Below are positions 18,272 through 27,369 of a stretch of 64,000 bases of DNA, one piece after another. The stretch is from Caldilineaceae bacterium (lineage in GTDB: Bacteria; Chloroflexota; Anaerolineae; Caldilineales; Caldilineaceae). Each line of letters opens with the position of its first letter. The stretch's first letter is position 1. The stretch is taken from assembly GCA_020433455.1 (NCBI GenBank), contig JAGRCP010000064.1, forward strand, positions 7,141 through 71,140. Reading direction: 5' to 3'. The notes under the pieces are model-generated. The model was not told where the DNA came from and did no database searches. It worked only from the letters and a program-made list of their open reading frames with translations. The position numbers and the translations under genes were made by a program.

Positions 18272-19546
18272 ATGTTCCGCTCAAACGTCCGCCGCACCAT
18301 TGACCCCAGCAAGGATACCCAGTTCAGCGACGCCTGGATTGTCCTGGCCGTGATTCTGACGGCCGTAGGCGTAGCGACCGATAGCCGCTACCTGACCATC
18401 GCCGCCATGCTGCTGCTGGCCACCATCGGACTGACGTGGCTTTGGTCCCGGCTGAGCCTGCGGGGCGTGAGCTACGAGCGCGGCTTCAGCGAAATTCGGG
18501 CCTTCCGCGGCGAGACCATCGAGCTGGCCCTCACCGTACGCAACCGCAAGCCCTTGCCCCTGACCTGGCTCACGGCACGCGACGTTTTCCCCCAGGAGCT
18601 GCCGGTAGCCGAAAAGCAGCTTCAGGCGAATCCCACCACCAACATGGCCGACTTCTCCACCTTCTGGATGCCCGGTCCCTACCAAAATGTAACCCGGCGC
18701 TACCTGGTCGATTGCGTAGAGCGGGGCTTCCACGACTACGGACCGGTCAGACTGGAGACAGGCGATCCCTTCGGCTTTTTCAGCCGGCATAAACTCATGC
18801 CCCAAACCCAGCGGCTCATCGTCTATCCCCAACTTTACACGGTAGCCGACCTGCGTTTGCCCGCCAAGAACCCCTTCGGCGAAGCCCAGAGCACAGGCCG
18901 CCTCTTCGAAGATCCCCTGCGCACCGTGGGCATCCGCGAGTGGCAGGAGACGGACAGCCCCCGACGCATCCACTGGAAGGCGACAGCGCGTCGGCAGACT
19001 ATGCTCAGCCGCGTCTACGAGCCCAGCGAAGAGCAGCAGGTCATGCTCTTCCTCAATGTCGCCACCCTGGAACGCCACTGGCACGGCTATCTGCCGGAAT
19101 TGCAGGAACGCACCATCAGCGTAGCCGGGAGTCTGGCCGCGCTGGCTGCCGATCTGCGCCTGCCCGCGGGCCTTACCGCCAACGGCGCGCTGCCGGGCAG
19201 CGACCAGCCCATCCGCCTGCTGCCCGGACGAGGCCCCAATCACCTGGTGCGCATCCTGGAGTTGCTGGCGGCCGTCACGCCCTTTGCCACCGCCCCCATC
19301 GAGCAGATGCTCCTGCAGGAGGCTCCGCGCATGCCGTGGGGCGCAACCCTGGTCGTCGTCACCGCCATCGCGCATGACGATCTGCTGGCGACCATTGTCG
19401 ATCTGGCCGCGGCCCGACGCAAAATGGTCCTCTTTACCCTGGCCAAAGAGCCGCCTGTCCGCCTGCTGAACGGCGTTACGGTCTACCATCTGCCCCATCT
19501 GATCGATGACCTCATCGCGCCGGCCCTGGTGCAGGAAGGGACATAG
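18272..19546 (+). CDS. DUF58 domain-containing membrane protein
   Basis: A 424-residue protein with two adjacent transmembrane helices (about residues 20-62, WIVLAVILTAVGVATD and LTIAAMLLLATIGLTWLW) followed by a large soluble region carrying the DUF58 hallmark DSPRRIHWKATARR (about residues 228-241) with SRVYEP just after it. DUF58 proteins usually travel with MoxR ATPases and transglutaminase/DUF4129 membrane proteins. No moxR gene is present in this window. The next gene starts 2 nt after the stop. Confidence 0.88.
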   Translation: MFRSNVRRTIDPSKDTQFSDAWIVLAVILTAVGVATDSRYLTIAAMLLLATIGLTWLWSRLSLRGVSYERGFSEIRAFRGETIELALTVRNRKPLPLTWLTARDVFPQELPVAEKQLQANPTTNMADFSTFWMPGPYQNVTRRYLVDCVERGFHDYGPVRLETGDPFGFFSRHKLMPQTQRLIVYPQLYTVADLRLPAKNPFGEAQSTGRLFEDPLRTVGIREWQETDSPRRIHWKATARRQTMLSRVYEPSEEQQVMLFLNVATLERHWHGYLPELQERTISVAGSLAALAADLRLPAGLTANGALPGSDQPIRLLPGRGPNHLVRILELLAAVTPFATAPIEQMLLQEAPRMPWGATLVVVTAIAHDDLLATIVDLAAARRKMVLFTLAKEPPVRLLNGVTVYHLPHLIDDLIAPALVQEGT

Positions 19547-19548
19547 CT

Positions 19549-21090
19549 GTGCTGCTGACCAATCGCCGCCATCGCCTGCTCTTTGCCGCGTCCGCGGGCA
19601 TGGAACTGGCGTGGATGCTGCCCTACCTGCTGCTCTTCATCCGCGCATGGGTCATGCGCGCCGACCCGGAAACCGTGGCCGCGCTCGGGACTGGACCGAC
19701 CAATGCCGCCCTGCTTGGCCTGGTAACCGCGCCCGCGGTTGCAGTGTTTACGATCTTCTGGCTGGTGATGCTCCTCTACATGCTGGTCATGGATCTGCTC
19801 AACCGCAGCCTGGTAGAGACGCCTCTGCGCGAGCTGATCCTGGTTGCCGCCATTATGGCGACAGCGTTGCTCTGCGTGCGCTTTTTACTCTACCCGTCGG
19901 CCCCGCCGGCCGACATGCGCCGGCTGAGCAATTTCTTCAGCGCGCTCTTCAATTTCCCCCAAGGCCGCCGACCCGAGTTGGCCGTACTGCTCGTCAATTT
20001 CCTGCTCTGGTTCCGGGTCGCCTCCCTCACCGGTCGGGAACTTTCCTTCTTTAACGTGGGGCTGCGCTTTCGGCTGGGACTTTTGCTGAGCATCCTGGGC
20101 GGCGGTTTGCTCAACCGGTTTGCTCCCGCCTCACGTCCCAACGGGCTTGTCTATCTGCTCATCTTCTTTGCCTTTGGGCTGGTGGCCGCGGCCCTGGCGC
20201 GCATGGACGAAAAGGCATTGCGCAGCCCGGAAAGTCGCGGCGCAACCCTGCCCTGGCCGCGTTTCTGGGAGATGCTGGGCGCGGCCGGGTTGACCCTGGG
20301 CGGAGCCTGGGCCCTGGCCCGATTCTACACGCCTGCCGCCATCCGCACGGTGTTGGGCTGGTTCTCGCCGCTCTGGAACCTATTGGGCGCGGCCGCGGGG
20401 TACCTGCTGCTGGGCGTGGCCTGGCTGCTGACCCCCATCATGGAGGCGGTCATCGCCTATCTGCGCCGACTTCTGGAGCAGGCCGGCCTTTTTGATGAGC
20501 TGAATCAACAGCAGGCCCCGCTGGAACTGCCCTCTGCCGGCGAACTATCCCAGGTTGACGTGGCTCAATTTCTCAATCAGTGGCCTGCCGTCCGCTATGG
20601 GCTGGTCGTTCTCGGGCTGGCGTTGGCCCTGGGCATTATCCGACTTTTTATGCACAGGCGCACGGCGCAACGTATGGCGAACGAGGTCGAAGAGTATGGT
20701 GCGGAACAGCCGCACGGCGGAGATAATCTCCTGCGCAAGGCGTTGGATACGCTGCGCAATTGGGGCGATCTCATCCGCCGCTATGGGGTAGGAACCCAGC
20801 TGCTGGCAGCCGTCTCGGTCCAGAACATCTACGCCAATGTCGGACGCCTGGCCCGGGGCCGCGGCCATCCCCGGCCCCCGTCGCAGCCGCCCGATGAGTA
20901 TCTGCCCGCGCTTATGCAGGCCTTTCCGGATCGGGCGGAACAGCTCCGCCGCATCACCGACGCGTATATGCGCGTTGAGTACGGCGAACATCCGGTTACG
21001 GCAGGAGAGCTGGAGCAATTGCGCGCTGATTTCCGGGCCGTTCAGCAGGCGCCCGAAGTCGAATCAGAAGGCAAAGAGGAAATTGGGTGA
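19549..21090 (+). CDS. Multi-pass membrane protein with DUF4129-like C-terminus
   Basis: A 513-residue membrane protein with roughly 8-9 hydrophobic helices through residue 365. The soluble tail, from about 430, reads YLPALMQAFPDRAEQLRRI and AYMRVEYGEHPVTAGELEQL, resembling the DUF4129 domain found at the C-terminus of bacterial transglutaminase-like membrane proteins. No transglutaminase Cys-His-Asp core is seen. The GTG start lies 2 nt after the DUF58 stop codon, so the pair is translationally coupled and probably forms one complex. Function unknown. Confidence 0.75.
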   Translation: MLLTNRRHRLLFAASAGMELAWMLPYLLLFIRAWVMRADPETVAALGTGPTNAALLGLVTAPAVAVFTIFWLVMLLYMLVMDLLNRSLVETPLRELILVAAIMATALLCVRFLLYPSAPPADMRRLSNFFSALFNFPQGRRPELAVLLVNFLLWFRVASLTGRELSFFNVGLRFRLGLLLSILGGGLLNRFAPASRPNGLVYLLIFFAFGLVAAALARMDEKALRSPESRGATLPWPRFWEMLGAAGLTLGGAWALARFYTPAAIRTVLGWFSPLWNLLGAAAGYLLLGVAWLLTPIMEAVIAYLRRLLEQAGLFDELNQQQAPLELPSAGELSQVDVAQFLNQWPAVRYGLVVLGLALALGIIRLFMHRRTAQRMANEVEEYGAEQPHGGDNLLRKALDTLRNWGDLIRRYGVGTQLLAAVSVQNIYANVGRLARGRGHPRPPSQPPDEYLPALMQAFPDRAEQLRRITDAYMRVEYGEHPVTAGELEQLRADFRAVQQAPEVESEGKEEIG

Positions 21091-21119
21091 AGGAACCGCG
21101 GAAAAATGACGATGTAACC

Positions 21120-21149
21120 TTTACAAAACCGCGCTTTATGCGTTACTAT
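21120..21149 (+). promoter_or_regulatory. Candidate promoter of glutamate dehydrogenase
   Basis: TTTACA (21120-21125), an 18-nt spacer and TACTAT (21144-21149) lie about 110 nt before the start codon at 21260. Nine of 12 bases match consensus. Confidence 0.5.
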
Positions 21150-21259
21150 TGTTTCAGAATCGTGCAGTGTAAGCGACAATTTATCGTGATTGAATATGTA
21201 GCATAGCGCGGCTGATTCCACCCCGTTTCCCAACATTTTTTAACCGGAGGAGTTTTTCA

Positions 21260-22705
21260 ATGGCGAAAAACAGCACGAAGTCGGTAACGGTTGACGCGCC
21301 GAGGGCCAATGGCCAAAACAGCGCGCACGATTTGCTCCCCCGCAATTCATCCCCATCCGAAGCAACTGAGGCCGATACGCTCGACACGGAACTCGACACC
21401 GAGCAGCTCGGCGACAATGAGTTGCCCACAGGCAAGATTGCTGACGATCCCCCCATCCGTCGGGCCAGCGCCTACGCTGTAGCCCAGAGTCAGTTCGACC
21501 ACGTGGCCGATTTCATGGACCTGGAAGATGACATGCGTCGCTACCTGCGCACGCCCCAGCGCGAGCTGATCGTACACTTCCCCGTCAAGATGGATGATGG
21601 AACCATGAAGATGTACACCGGGTTCCGCGTCCACCACAACACCACCAAAGGGCCGACCAAGGGCGGCATCCGCTATCATCCCGACGTGACGCTGGATGAG
21701 TGTCGCGCGCTGGCCATGTGGATGACGTGGAAATGCGCGCTCATGAATCTGCCCTACGGCGGAGCCAAGGGCGGCGTCATCGTCGATCCCGGCGCGCTGA
21801 GCAAGCGCGAGCTGGAGCGCATGACGCGCCGCTTTGCCACGGAGATTATCCCCTTCGTCGGTCCGGAACGAGATATTCCCGCGCCGGATGTGGGCACCAA
21901 CGCACAGATTATGGCCTGGTTCATGGATACCTACTCCATGCACAAGGGCTACTCCATCCCCGCGGTGACCACGGGCAAGCCCGTAAGCATCGGCGGCACG
22001 GTGGGAAGAGAGTACGCCACGGGCCTGGGCATCACCTACGTGACTCGAGCCGTGCTCAAGCAGCGCCTGGGCCGGGGGCTGGAGGATACGACCGTTGCCG
22101 TACAGGGCTTCGGTAATGTGGGCAGTTGGACGGCCAAAACCATGCATGAGCGGGGCGCGCGTATTGTCGCGGTCAGCGACAAGTTCGGCGGCATCTATAA
22201 CGAGCACGGGCTGGACTTGCGCCTGCTCCAGCGTCATCTCGACAAGACAGGCACCGTAACCGGCTTCAACGGCTCGGATGCCCTGACCAATGAAGAATTG
22301 TTGGAATTGAAAGTGGACGTTCTCGTGCCCGCCGCACTGGAAGGAACCCTCACCCACAAAAACGCCGGCCGCATTAACGCCCAGGTGATCGTTGAGGGTG
22401 CCAACGGCCCCACCACGCCGGAAGCGGAAGAGATTCTGCTGGACCGGGGTGCGCTCGTCATTCCCGACGTGCTGGCCAATGCCGGCGGCGTGGTTGTCAG
22501 CTATTTTGAATGGGTCCAGGGTCTCCAGTCCTTCTTCTGGGACGAGGGCGAAGTGCGTCGCAACATGGAGCGCAAGCTGTTGGACAATCTGGAACAAGTT
22601 ATCGGCGTGACTATGCGCAGTCACTGCGACATGCGTACCGCCGCCTACACCATTGCCATTGACCGCATTGTGGATGCCGTGAAGTTGCGGGGCTTCTACC
22701 CGTAA
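21260..22705 (+). CDS. gdhA: Glutamate dehydrogenase (Glu/Leu/Phe/Val dehydrogenase family)
   Basis: A 481-residue NAD(P)-dependent dehydrogenase that interconverts glutamate with 2-oxoglutarate and ammonia. The substrate domain has [21 protein letters not shown] and the catalytic-lysine block [10 protein letters not shown]. The nucleotide domain has [15 protein letters not shown], and [20 protein letters not shown] is a further family block. Length exceeds the usual 415-430 because of an N-terminal extension of about 65 polar residues with no recognised domain. GGAGGAG precedes the ATG. It stands alone between its own promoter and a strong terminator. Leucine dehydrogenase is less likely given the close match of all blocks. 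Confidence 0.92.
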   Translation: MAKNSTKSVTVDAPRANGQNSAHDLLPRNSSPSEATEADTLDTELDTEQLGDNELPTGKIADDPPIRRASAYAVAQSQFDHVADFMDLEDDMRRYLRTPQRELIVHFPVKMDDGTMKMYTGFRVHHNTTKGPTKGGIRYHPDVTLDECRALAMWMTWKCALMNLPYGGAKGGVIVDPGALSKRELERMTRRFATEIIPFVGPERDIPAPDVGTNAQIMAWFMDTYSMHKGYSIPAVTTGKPVSIGGTVGREYATGLGITYVTRAVLKQRLGRGLEDTTVAVQGFGNVGSWTAKTMHERGARIVAVSDKFGGIYNEHGLDLRLLQRHLDKTGTVTGFNGSDALTNEELLELKVDVLVPAALEGTLTHKNAGRINAQVIVEGANGPTTPEAEEILLDRGALVIPDVLANAGGVVVSYFEWVQGLQSFFWDEGEVRRNMERKLLDNLEQVIGVTMRSHCDMRTAAYTIAIDRIVDAVKLRGFYP

Positions 22706-22773
22706 CGTTCCGTCTTCCCGCGGATAAACGTTAGCAAGAGAGTACTGCACTAAGTCGCTAAATCTATACGGGG

Positions 22774-22813
22774 AAGAGCGGCTTGTCGCACGTGCGGCGG
22801 GCCGCTCTTTTTA
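22774..22813 (+). terminator. Rho-independent terminator after gdhA
   Basis: AAGAGCGGC (22774-22782) pairs with GCCGCTCTT (22801-22809) and is followed by a continuous T-run. The hairpin lies 69 nt after the gdhA stop and ends only 6-7 nt before the next start codon. Confidence 0.85.
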
Positions 22814-22819
22814 TCTCCT

Positions 22820-23485
22820 ATGCTTTTCCGCACCCAAATACAACCTGTGGTCCGGCTATGGACCCGCGATGATATCCCCGGGATCGTCGCCTGCCATCGA
22901 GCCGTCTATCCGGAATATCGCACAGACGACGCCTACTACGACGCCGACAACTACATCAAACAGCAGCAAGCCTTCCCCGCCGGCCAGTTACTGGTGGAAG
23001 TAGCGGGCGTGGTGGCGGCCTATGCTACGTCCTTTATTGTGCAATGGCCGACAACCGGCGCGCCGCCCCGCTATCAGGATTTGACCGACGAAGGAACCTT
23101 TTCCAATCACCAGCCGACGGGCGACACGCTCTACGGCGCAGACATCGGCGTTCGCCCCGCTTACCGGGGGCAGGGGCTTTCCCACTTGCTCTATCGGGAG
23201 CGGCGACGGCTGCTGAGGAGCTGCAATCTTCAGCGGGTCGTGGCATACGGCCGCATTCCCGGCTACAGTAAGCATGCAGACCGGCTCAGCGCCCAGGCAT
23301 ACGTCGATCAGGTGATGGCGGGCGAGCTGAATGACCCCTCCCTGAGCGTACATCTGCGCATGGGGTACAGCGTGCTGGGCGTCTATGCCGGCATCCTGGA
23401 AGATGAGCCCAGTATGAATCACTGCACGCTGCTGGAGATGACGAACCCTCATTTTGTGCATGGGCAGGCGCAAAACAGCGGCTGA
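22820..23485 (+). CDS. GNAT-family N-acetyltransferase
   Basis: A 221-residue acetyltransferase-like protein. The acetyl-CoA motif A is seen as GADIGVRPAYRGQGLSHLLY (about residues 109-128). The early block WTRDDIPGIVACHRAVYPEY and the C-terminal LRMGYSVLGVY are typical of GNAT proteins. The substrate is unknown. The ATG lies immediately after the T-run of the gdhA terminator and has no ribosome site, so either readthrough supplies the message or translation begins on a very short leader. Confidence 0.82.
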   Translation: MLFRTQIQPVVRLWTRDDIPGIVACHRAVYPEYRTDDAYYDADNYIKQQQAFPAGQLLVEVAGVVAAYATSFIVQWPTTGAPPRYQDLTDEGTFSNHQPTGDTLYGADIGVRPAYRGQGLSHLLYRERRRLLRSCNLQRVVAYGRIPGYSKHADRLSAQAYVDQVMAGELNDPSLSVHLRMGYSVLGVYAGILEDEPSMNHCTLLEMTNPHFVHGQAQNSG

Positions 23486-23614
23486 TCGCGCCCGCGGTTT
23501 TGCGTCAACGCCCCCGTTTCAATTTGACATGTCGTGCGCAATCCCGACAATGTAGCGGATAGTTTTTATCCGGGCGCTTACGCCAATGTCATGGAATTTG
23601 AACGGGGCAACAAA

Positions 23615-25345
23615 ATGCCGACACAATCACTCTTGTCCGCCAAAGAAGATTTTCGCCGAGCCCGCCAACAGGCATCTATGCAGCAACTTGCGGCGCGCAT
23701 TAGCGGTCGCTCTATGGACCTCATGGACTACGAGGAGATTCGTCGTCGGCTGCGCGCCTACAACCAGACGGACAGAGGCCTGCAAGAGATTCCCGTTGAC
23801 GCCATCGTGGGCAGCGTAGGGCGCAGCAAAGACTTTACCCGCACCTTCCTTCCCACAGGAAATACGTCCATCGAACGCTGGTCACGGGTCAAAAATTATG
23901 TAGACGAAATCGGCATGGATCCCATCAGCGTCTACAAAATCGGCGAAGTCTATTTTGTGCTGGACGGCAATCACCGGGTCAGCATTGCCCGGCAGAACAA
24001 AGTCGATACGATTCCCGCCTATGTAACCGAGGTGCAAACTTCCGTGCCCCTGAGCAAGGACGACGATATCGAAGACGCGGTCTGCAAGGCTCGCTATACG
24101 AATTTTATGCAGGAGTCAGGCATTTCCGCGCTGCTGCCGGAAGCCGATCTCTCCATGAGCCAGTGCGGCTACTATTCCCTGCTGCGGGAGCATATCGCGG
24201 TGCATCGCTATTTTATGGGGCTGGATCAGAAACGGGAGGTTCCCTATGACGAAGCCGTCCGGGATTGGTATTTCCAGGTCTATCTGCCCATTGTCGATCT
24301 TGCCCGCGCTTATGGCCTGCCCGAATCTTTTCCCGGCTATACGGATACGGATCTCTACGTCATGGCCGCGCTCAATCGGAGCGAGATCGAAGAGGATCTG
24401 GGCTGGCAGATCGATTCGGTAGACGCGGTCAATACCCTGCCCAGCCGCAAGGGGCGCGCCGCCGAAAATCCTATCCAACGCGTATCGGAGCAAATTTTCC
24501 GCTCGATCATCCCCGACAGCCTGCAAGCGGGACCCGATTCCGGCGTATGGCGGCGGGAACGGCTGAACAAGCGCAACCGTGACGGGCTCTTTGCCGACAT
24601 CCTGGTGGCAGGACGAGGAGAAGCCGCCGACTACGTCACCTTCGAGCACGCGCTCATCATTGCCGAGCGCGAGGGCAGCCGCCTCATCGGGTTACGCGTC
24701 CTGGACGGACACGAAGAACAAAGCGACGAAGATGTACAGGCCCTGCAACAGGCATTTGAAGCGCGCTGCCTGGCGGAAGGCGTCCCCTTCGCCACCATGA
24801 GCGACACCGGCTCCATCCCCCTGCGCATTGTCGAACGCGGCTCTTTCACGGACCTGATTGCCTTGAGCCTCTTCCGCACGGGCGATCTCTCCACGCGTCT
24901 GGGCGTCGGATCCGACTTCACCTACATTCTGGACAAGAGCCGCCGTCCCGTACTCGTCGTGCCCGAAGGCGCGGATTCACCTATGGATCACCTCTTGTTG
25001 GCCTACGACGGCAGCCCCAAGGCGGACGAAGCCCTCTATCTCGCCGCGTATGCGGCCTCCGCCTGGCAGACGCCCCTCTCCGCCATCGTCGTCGGCGACA
25101 CGCGGGAGGCGCGTCAGGCCGTCGCCCAGGCGGAGGCGTATCTGAAAACGCAAAACGTTCCCGTCGCCATGCTCACGGCCCAGGGCCGGCCGTCACAGGC
25201 AATCCTCAACGCCATGGACGAAACGGGCGCCAACCTCCTCCTCATGGGCGGCTACAGCACGCGCCCCATCTTCCAGATGATGATCGGCAGCACCCTCAAT
25301 GCTGTTCTCACCCAAATCCGACAACCGCTGATCGTCTGCCGCTAA
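23615..25345 (+). CDS. ParB-like / universal stress protein fusion
   Basis: About 576 residues. The first 150 include IPVDAIVGSVGRSKDF, then VYKIGEVYFVLDGNHRVSIAR, which resembles the ParB/sulfiredoxin nuclease-like fold. A central region of about 200 residues is unrecognised. The last 250 residues hold two UspA-like units; the second is clear, with LLLAYDGSPKADEALYLA and the ATP-binding-type block LLLMGGYSTRPIFQMMIGST. The start is uncertain: the frame is open from a GTG at 23534, with ATGs at 23591 and 23615. I prefer 23615 because ACGGGG precedes it, but this is a weak reason. Confidence 0.78.
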   Translation: MPTQSLLSAKEDFRRARQQASMQQLAARISGRSMDLMDYEEIRRRLRAYNQTDRGLQEIPVDAIVGSVGRSKDFTRTFLPTGNTSIERWSRVKNYVDEIGMDPISVYKIGEVYFVLDGNHRVSIARQNKVDTIPAYVTEVQTSVPLSKDDDIEDAVCKARYTNFMQESGISALLPEADLSMSQCGYYSLLREHIAVHRYFMGLDQKREVPYDEAVRDWYFQVYLPIVDLARAYGLPESFPGYTDTDLYVMAALNRSEIEEDLGWQIDSVDAVNTLPSRKGRAAENPIQRVSEQIFRSIIPDSLQAGPDSGVWRRERLNKRNRDGLFADILVAGRGEAADYVTFEHALIIAEREGSRLIGLRVLDGHEEQSDEDVQALQQAFEARCLAEGVPFATMSDTGSIPLRIVERGSFTDLIALSLFRTGDLSTRLGVGSDFTYILDKSRRPVLVVPEGADSPMDHLLLAYDGSPKADEALYLAAYAASAWQTPLSAIVVGDTREARQAVAQAEAYLKTQNVPVAMLTAQGRPSQAILNAMDETGANLLLMGGYSTRPIFQMMIGSTLNAVLTQIRQPLIVCR

Positions 25346-25387
25346 GTAATTGCCCCTCCCATAAGATAACGATTGGGGACCGTCGTT

Positions 25388-25442
25388 CGGGAGCGCAAGC
25401 GCCAACCTGGCATTATCGCCGGACTGGAGTCCGGCGCTCCCG
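25388..25442. repeat. Nested palindromic intergenic repeat
   Basis: An inner perfect hairpin, GCCGGACT/AGTCCGGC around GG (25418-25435), lies inside an outer pair, CGGGAGCGC (25388-25396) with GCGCTCCCG (25434-25442). The spacer between the outer left arm and the inner stem is unpaired. It fills the gap between the stress-protein fusion and the next gene and looks like a REP-like element, though only one copy is in the window. Confidence 0.75.
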
Positions 25443-25488
25443 GACGCGGCTGCAATATCGCCTCTCTTGCATTCAATCTTCGCCCAAC

Positions 25489-25518
25489 TTCTCAATTCGT
25501 TACCCTCGAACGTATAAT
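25489..25518 (+). promoter_or_regulatory. Candidate promoter of the flippase-like gene
   Basis: A perfect TATAAT (25513-25518) is preceded at 18 nt by TTCTCA (25489-25494). The start codon at 25528 is only 10 nt from the -10 box, so the mRNA would have a leader of a few bases at most. Confidence 0.55.
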
Positions 25519-25527
25519 AGCTCGGTT

Positions 25528-26529
25528 ATGAGCAAAGATCTTCAAAGCAAGCTAATCTACTCCCTGGCTTTTGCCCTCATCCTCTACATTGCCCTTGCGC
25601 TGTGGAGTGACTGGCAGGACTTGACCGCCGCGGTCAGCATTTTTCCCTGGCGCTTGATGCCCATCGTCATCGGCCTGACGCTGGTGAATTACGGCGGACG
25701 GCTGGCCCGCTGGCACTGGTATCTGCGCAGCGTGGTTCGTGCGCCCATCTCCCTGCGGGACAGCGCGCGCATCTTCGGCGTGGGGATGATGATGGTCATG
25801 ACGCCGGGCAAGGCGGGCGAGTTCTTCAAAAGCTACATGGTCAAGAACGTAAGCGGCACGCCCATGAGCAAGACCGCGCCCATCATCCTGGCGGAGCGCG
25901 TTCTGGACGGCCTGGCCATGATTATCCTGGCGGGGCTGGGACTCTTCGCCTACCCGAATCCTGCAGCCCGGGCCGTGGCCGCAGCCGTTTTCGCTGTCTT
26001 TGCCGGCTTTATAGTCGTCATCCAGATTCGCCCTCTGGCCATTTGGTTCCTGGAGCGGGCCGAGCGCATGCCCCTCATCTCCCGCTTCGCCGCCCAACTG
26101 GAGCAGCTCTACGAAAGCAGTTATGTCATCTTCAGCCCCCGCAACATGACCATTTCGCTCCTCACCGGGCTGCTCTGCTGGAGCGCGACGGGGCTGGCCT
26201 ACTACGTGGTGCTCACCGGCTTCGGCGTGACCCCCGGCTTGATGACGGCCGGCCTGGCCATCTTCATTTTCAACATCAGCACCGTTATCGGCGCGGTCAT
26301 CGCCCTGCCCGGCGGGCTGGGCGGCGTAGAGGGCAGCATGGTGGCGTGGAGCAGTCGGCTCTTTCAGCTGAGCAGCGGCGCGGCGACCGCGGCCGCGCTC
26401 CTCACGCGCTTCTGCACCTTATGGATGGGCGTAGCCATCGGCCTCGTCTGCTTTCTCCTCTGGCCCGAGCTGCTGGCCGGGTCGGAAAGCGCGGAACGCA
26501 ACAAAAGTTCGGTCATCCCCACAAGCTAA
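25528..26529 (+). CDS. Flippase-like membrane protein (LPG_synthase_TM / UPF0104)
   Basis: A 333-residue integral membrane protein with about 8 hydrophobic helices. The blocks TPGKAGEFFKSYMV and ALPGGLGGVEGSMVAW are typical of the LPG_synthase_TM family, related to the membrane part of MprF and to UPF0104 proteins. Members are thought to move or modify lipids, but the substrate of this stand-alone form is unknown. There is no aminoacyl-transfer domain. The start is nearly leaderless relative to the predicted promoter. Confidence 0.83.
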   Translation: MSKDLQSKLIYSLAFALILYIALALWSDWQDLTAAVSIFPWRLMPIVIGLTLVNYGGRLARWHWYLRSVVRAPISLRDSARIFGVGMMMVMTPGKAGEFFKSYMVKNVSGTPMSKTAPIILAERVLDGLAMIILAGLGLFAYPNPAARAVAAAVFAVFAGFIVVIQIRPLAIWFLERAERMPLISRFAAQLEQLYESSYVIFSPRNMTISLLTGLLCWSATGLAYYVVLTGFGVTPGLMTAGLAIFIFNISTVIGAVIALPGGLGGVEGSMVAWSSRLFQLSSGAATAAALLTRFCTLWMGVAIGLVCFLLWPELLAGSESAERNKSSVIPTS

Positions 26530-26589
26530 AAACAGGTTACCGGTTGTCCGGCCCATTTTTCAGCCGCATAAAATCGGAGAGGCAATTCC

Positions 26590-27369
26590 GTGATTGGAAG
26601 AGTGCATTTGCTGGCCTGCATCGCTATCTTCGGCGCGCTGATCGGCTCTGTGGCAACCAGCCGCCCCGGCTATTCCCAGTCGCGGGCAGGGGAGCCGGGG
26701 GCCTGCCTCACGGCCGAAGAGGCGGACCTGGCCCGGCGCATCAATGACTTCCGCGCCGAGCTTGATTTGCCCCCCATCCCTCTTTCAAAGTCGCTCACCA
26801 CGGTAGCCCGTCGGCACGTTATCGACCTCAACGAACAGCAGCCCTACTTGGCGACGGATGCCAGGGGGCAACCCTGCAACGGCCACAGTTGGTCCGACCA
26901 GGGCGAGTGGACGGCGGTCTGCTACACGCCCGATCATGCCAATGCCCCGGGCATGTGGAGCAAGCCTCGGGAGATCACCGGCGGGCTCTACCCCGGCAAC
27001 GGCTATGAGAACGTCTACTCCAGCAGCGCAGGGGCCACCGCGGCCGGCGCGATCGACAGTTGGCGCGCCAGCCCGCCCCATGCGGCCGCTATTCTGGAAG
27101 AAGACATCTGGGCGCGGGTTGACTGGCAGGCCATGGGCGTAGGCATAGGGGGAACCTATGCCGTGCTTTGGCTGGGTGAAGAAGCGGATCCCCAGGGAGC
27201 CGTCCCGGTCTGTCCCCAGCCTGATACGACCGGCACGACCACAAACATTATCGTCGGCGAGGAGGACGCATTTTGGCTTCATTCGACCATTTGTGCTATA
27301 CTGGATTCGTTCAATCAAGGGGATGACAGGCTTCGACGGGGCAGGTCGTTCTTTGACTGCAAGCCGTAG
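26590..27369 (+). CDS. Secreted CAP-superfamily-like protein overlapping ssrA
   Basis: A 259-residue protein with an N-terminal signal peptide (LLACIAIFGALIGSVATS). The core reads like a CAP (SCP/PR-1) domain: RRINDFRAELDLPPIPLS, TTVARRHVIDL, NGHSWSDQGEW, and GVGIGGTYAVLWLGEE. Function of bacterial CAP proteins is poorly known. The GTG start follows GGAGAGG. The last 17 codons lie inside the tmRNA gene on the same strand, and the tmRNA promoter lies in its last 100 nt. The C-terminal ~30 residues therefore may be poorly constrained. Confidence 0.8.
   Translation: MIGRVHLLACIAIFGALIGSVATSRPGYSQSRAGEPGACLTAEEADLARRINDFRAELDLPPIPLSKSLTTVARRHVIDLNEQQPYLATDARGQPCNGHSWSDQGEWTAVCYTPDHANAPGMWSKPREITGGLYPGNGYENVYSSSAGATAAGAIDSWRASPPHAAAILEEDIWARVDWQAMGVGIGGTYAVLWLGEEADPQGAVPVCPQPDTTGTTTNIIVGEEDAFWLHSTICAILDSFNQGDDRLRRGRSFFDCKP
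27273..27302 (+). promoter_or_regulatory. Promoter of ssrA inside the CAP-like gene
   Basis: TTGGCT (27273-27278), an 18-nt spacer and TATACT (27297-27302), with an extended TG at 27293-27294 (TGC before TATACT). Transcription would begin about 27309, ten nt ahead of the mature tmRNA 5' end. Confidence 0.7.
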
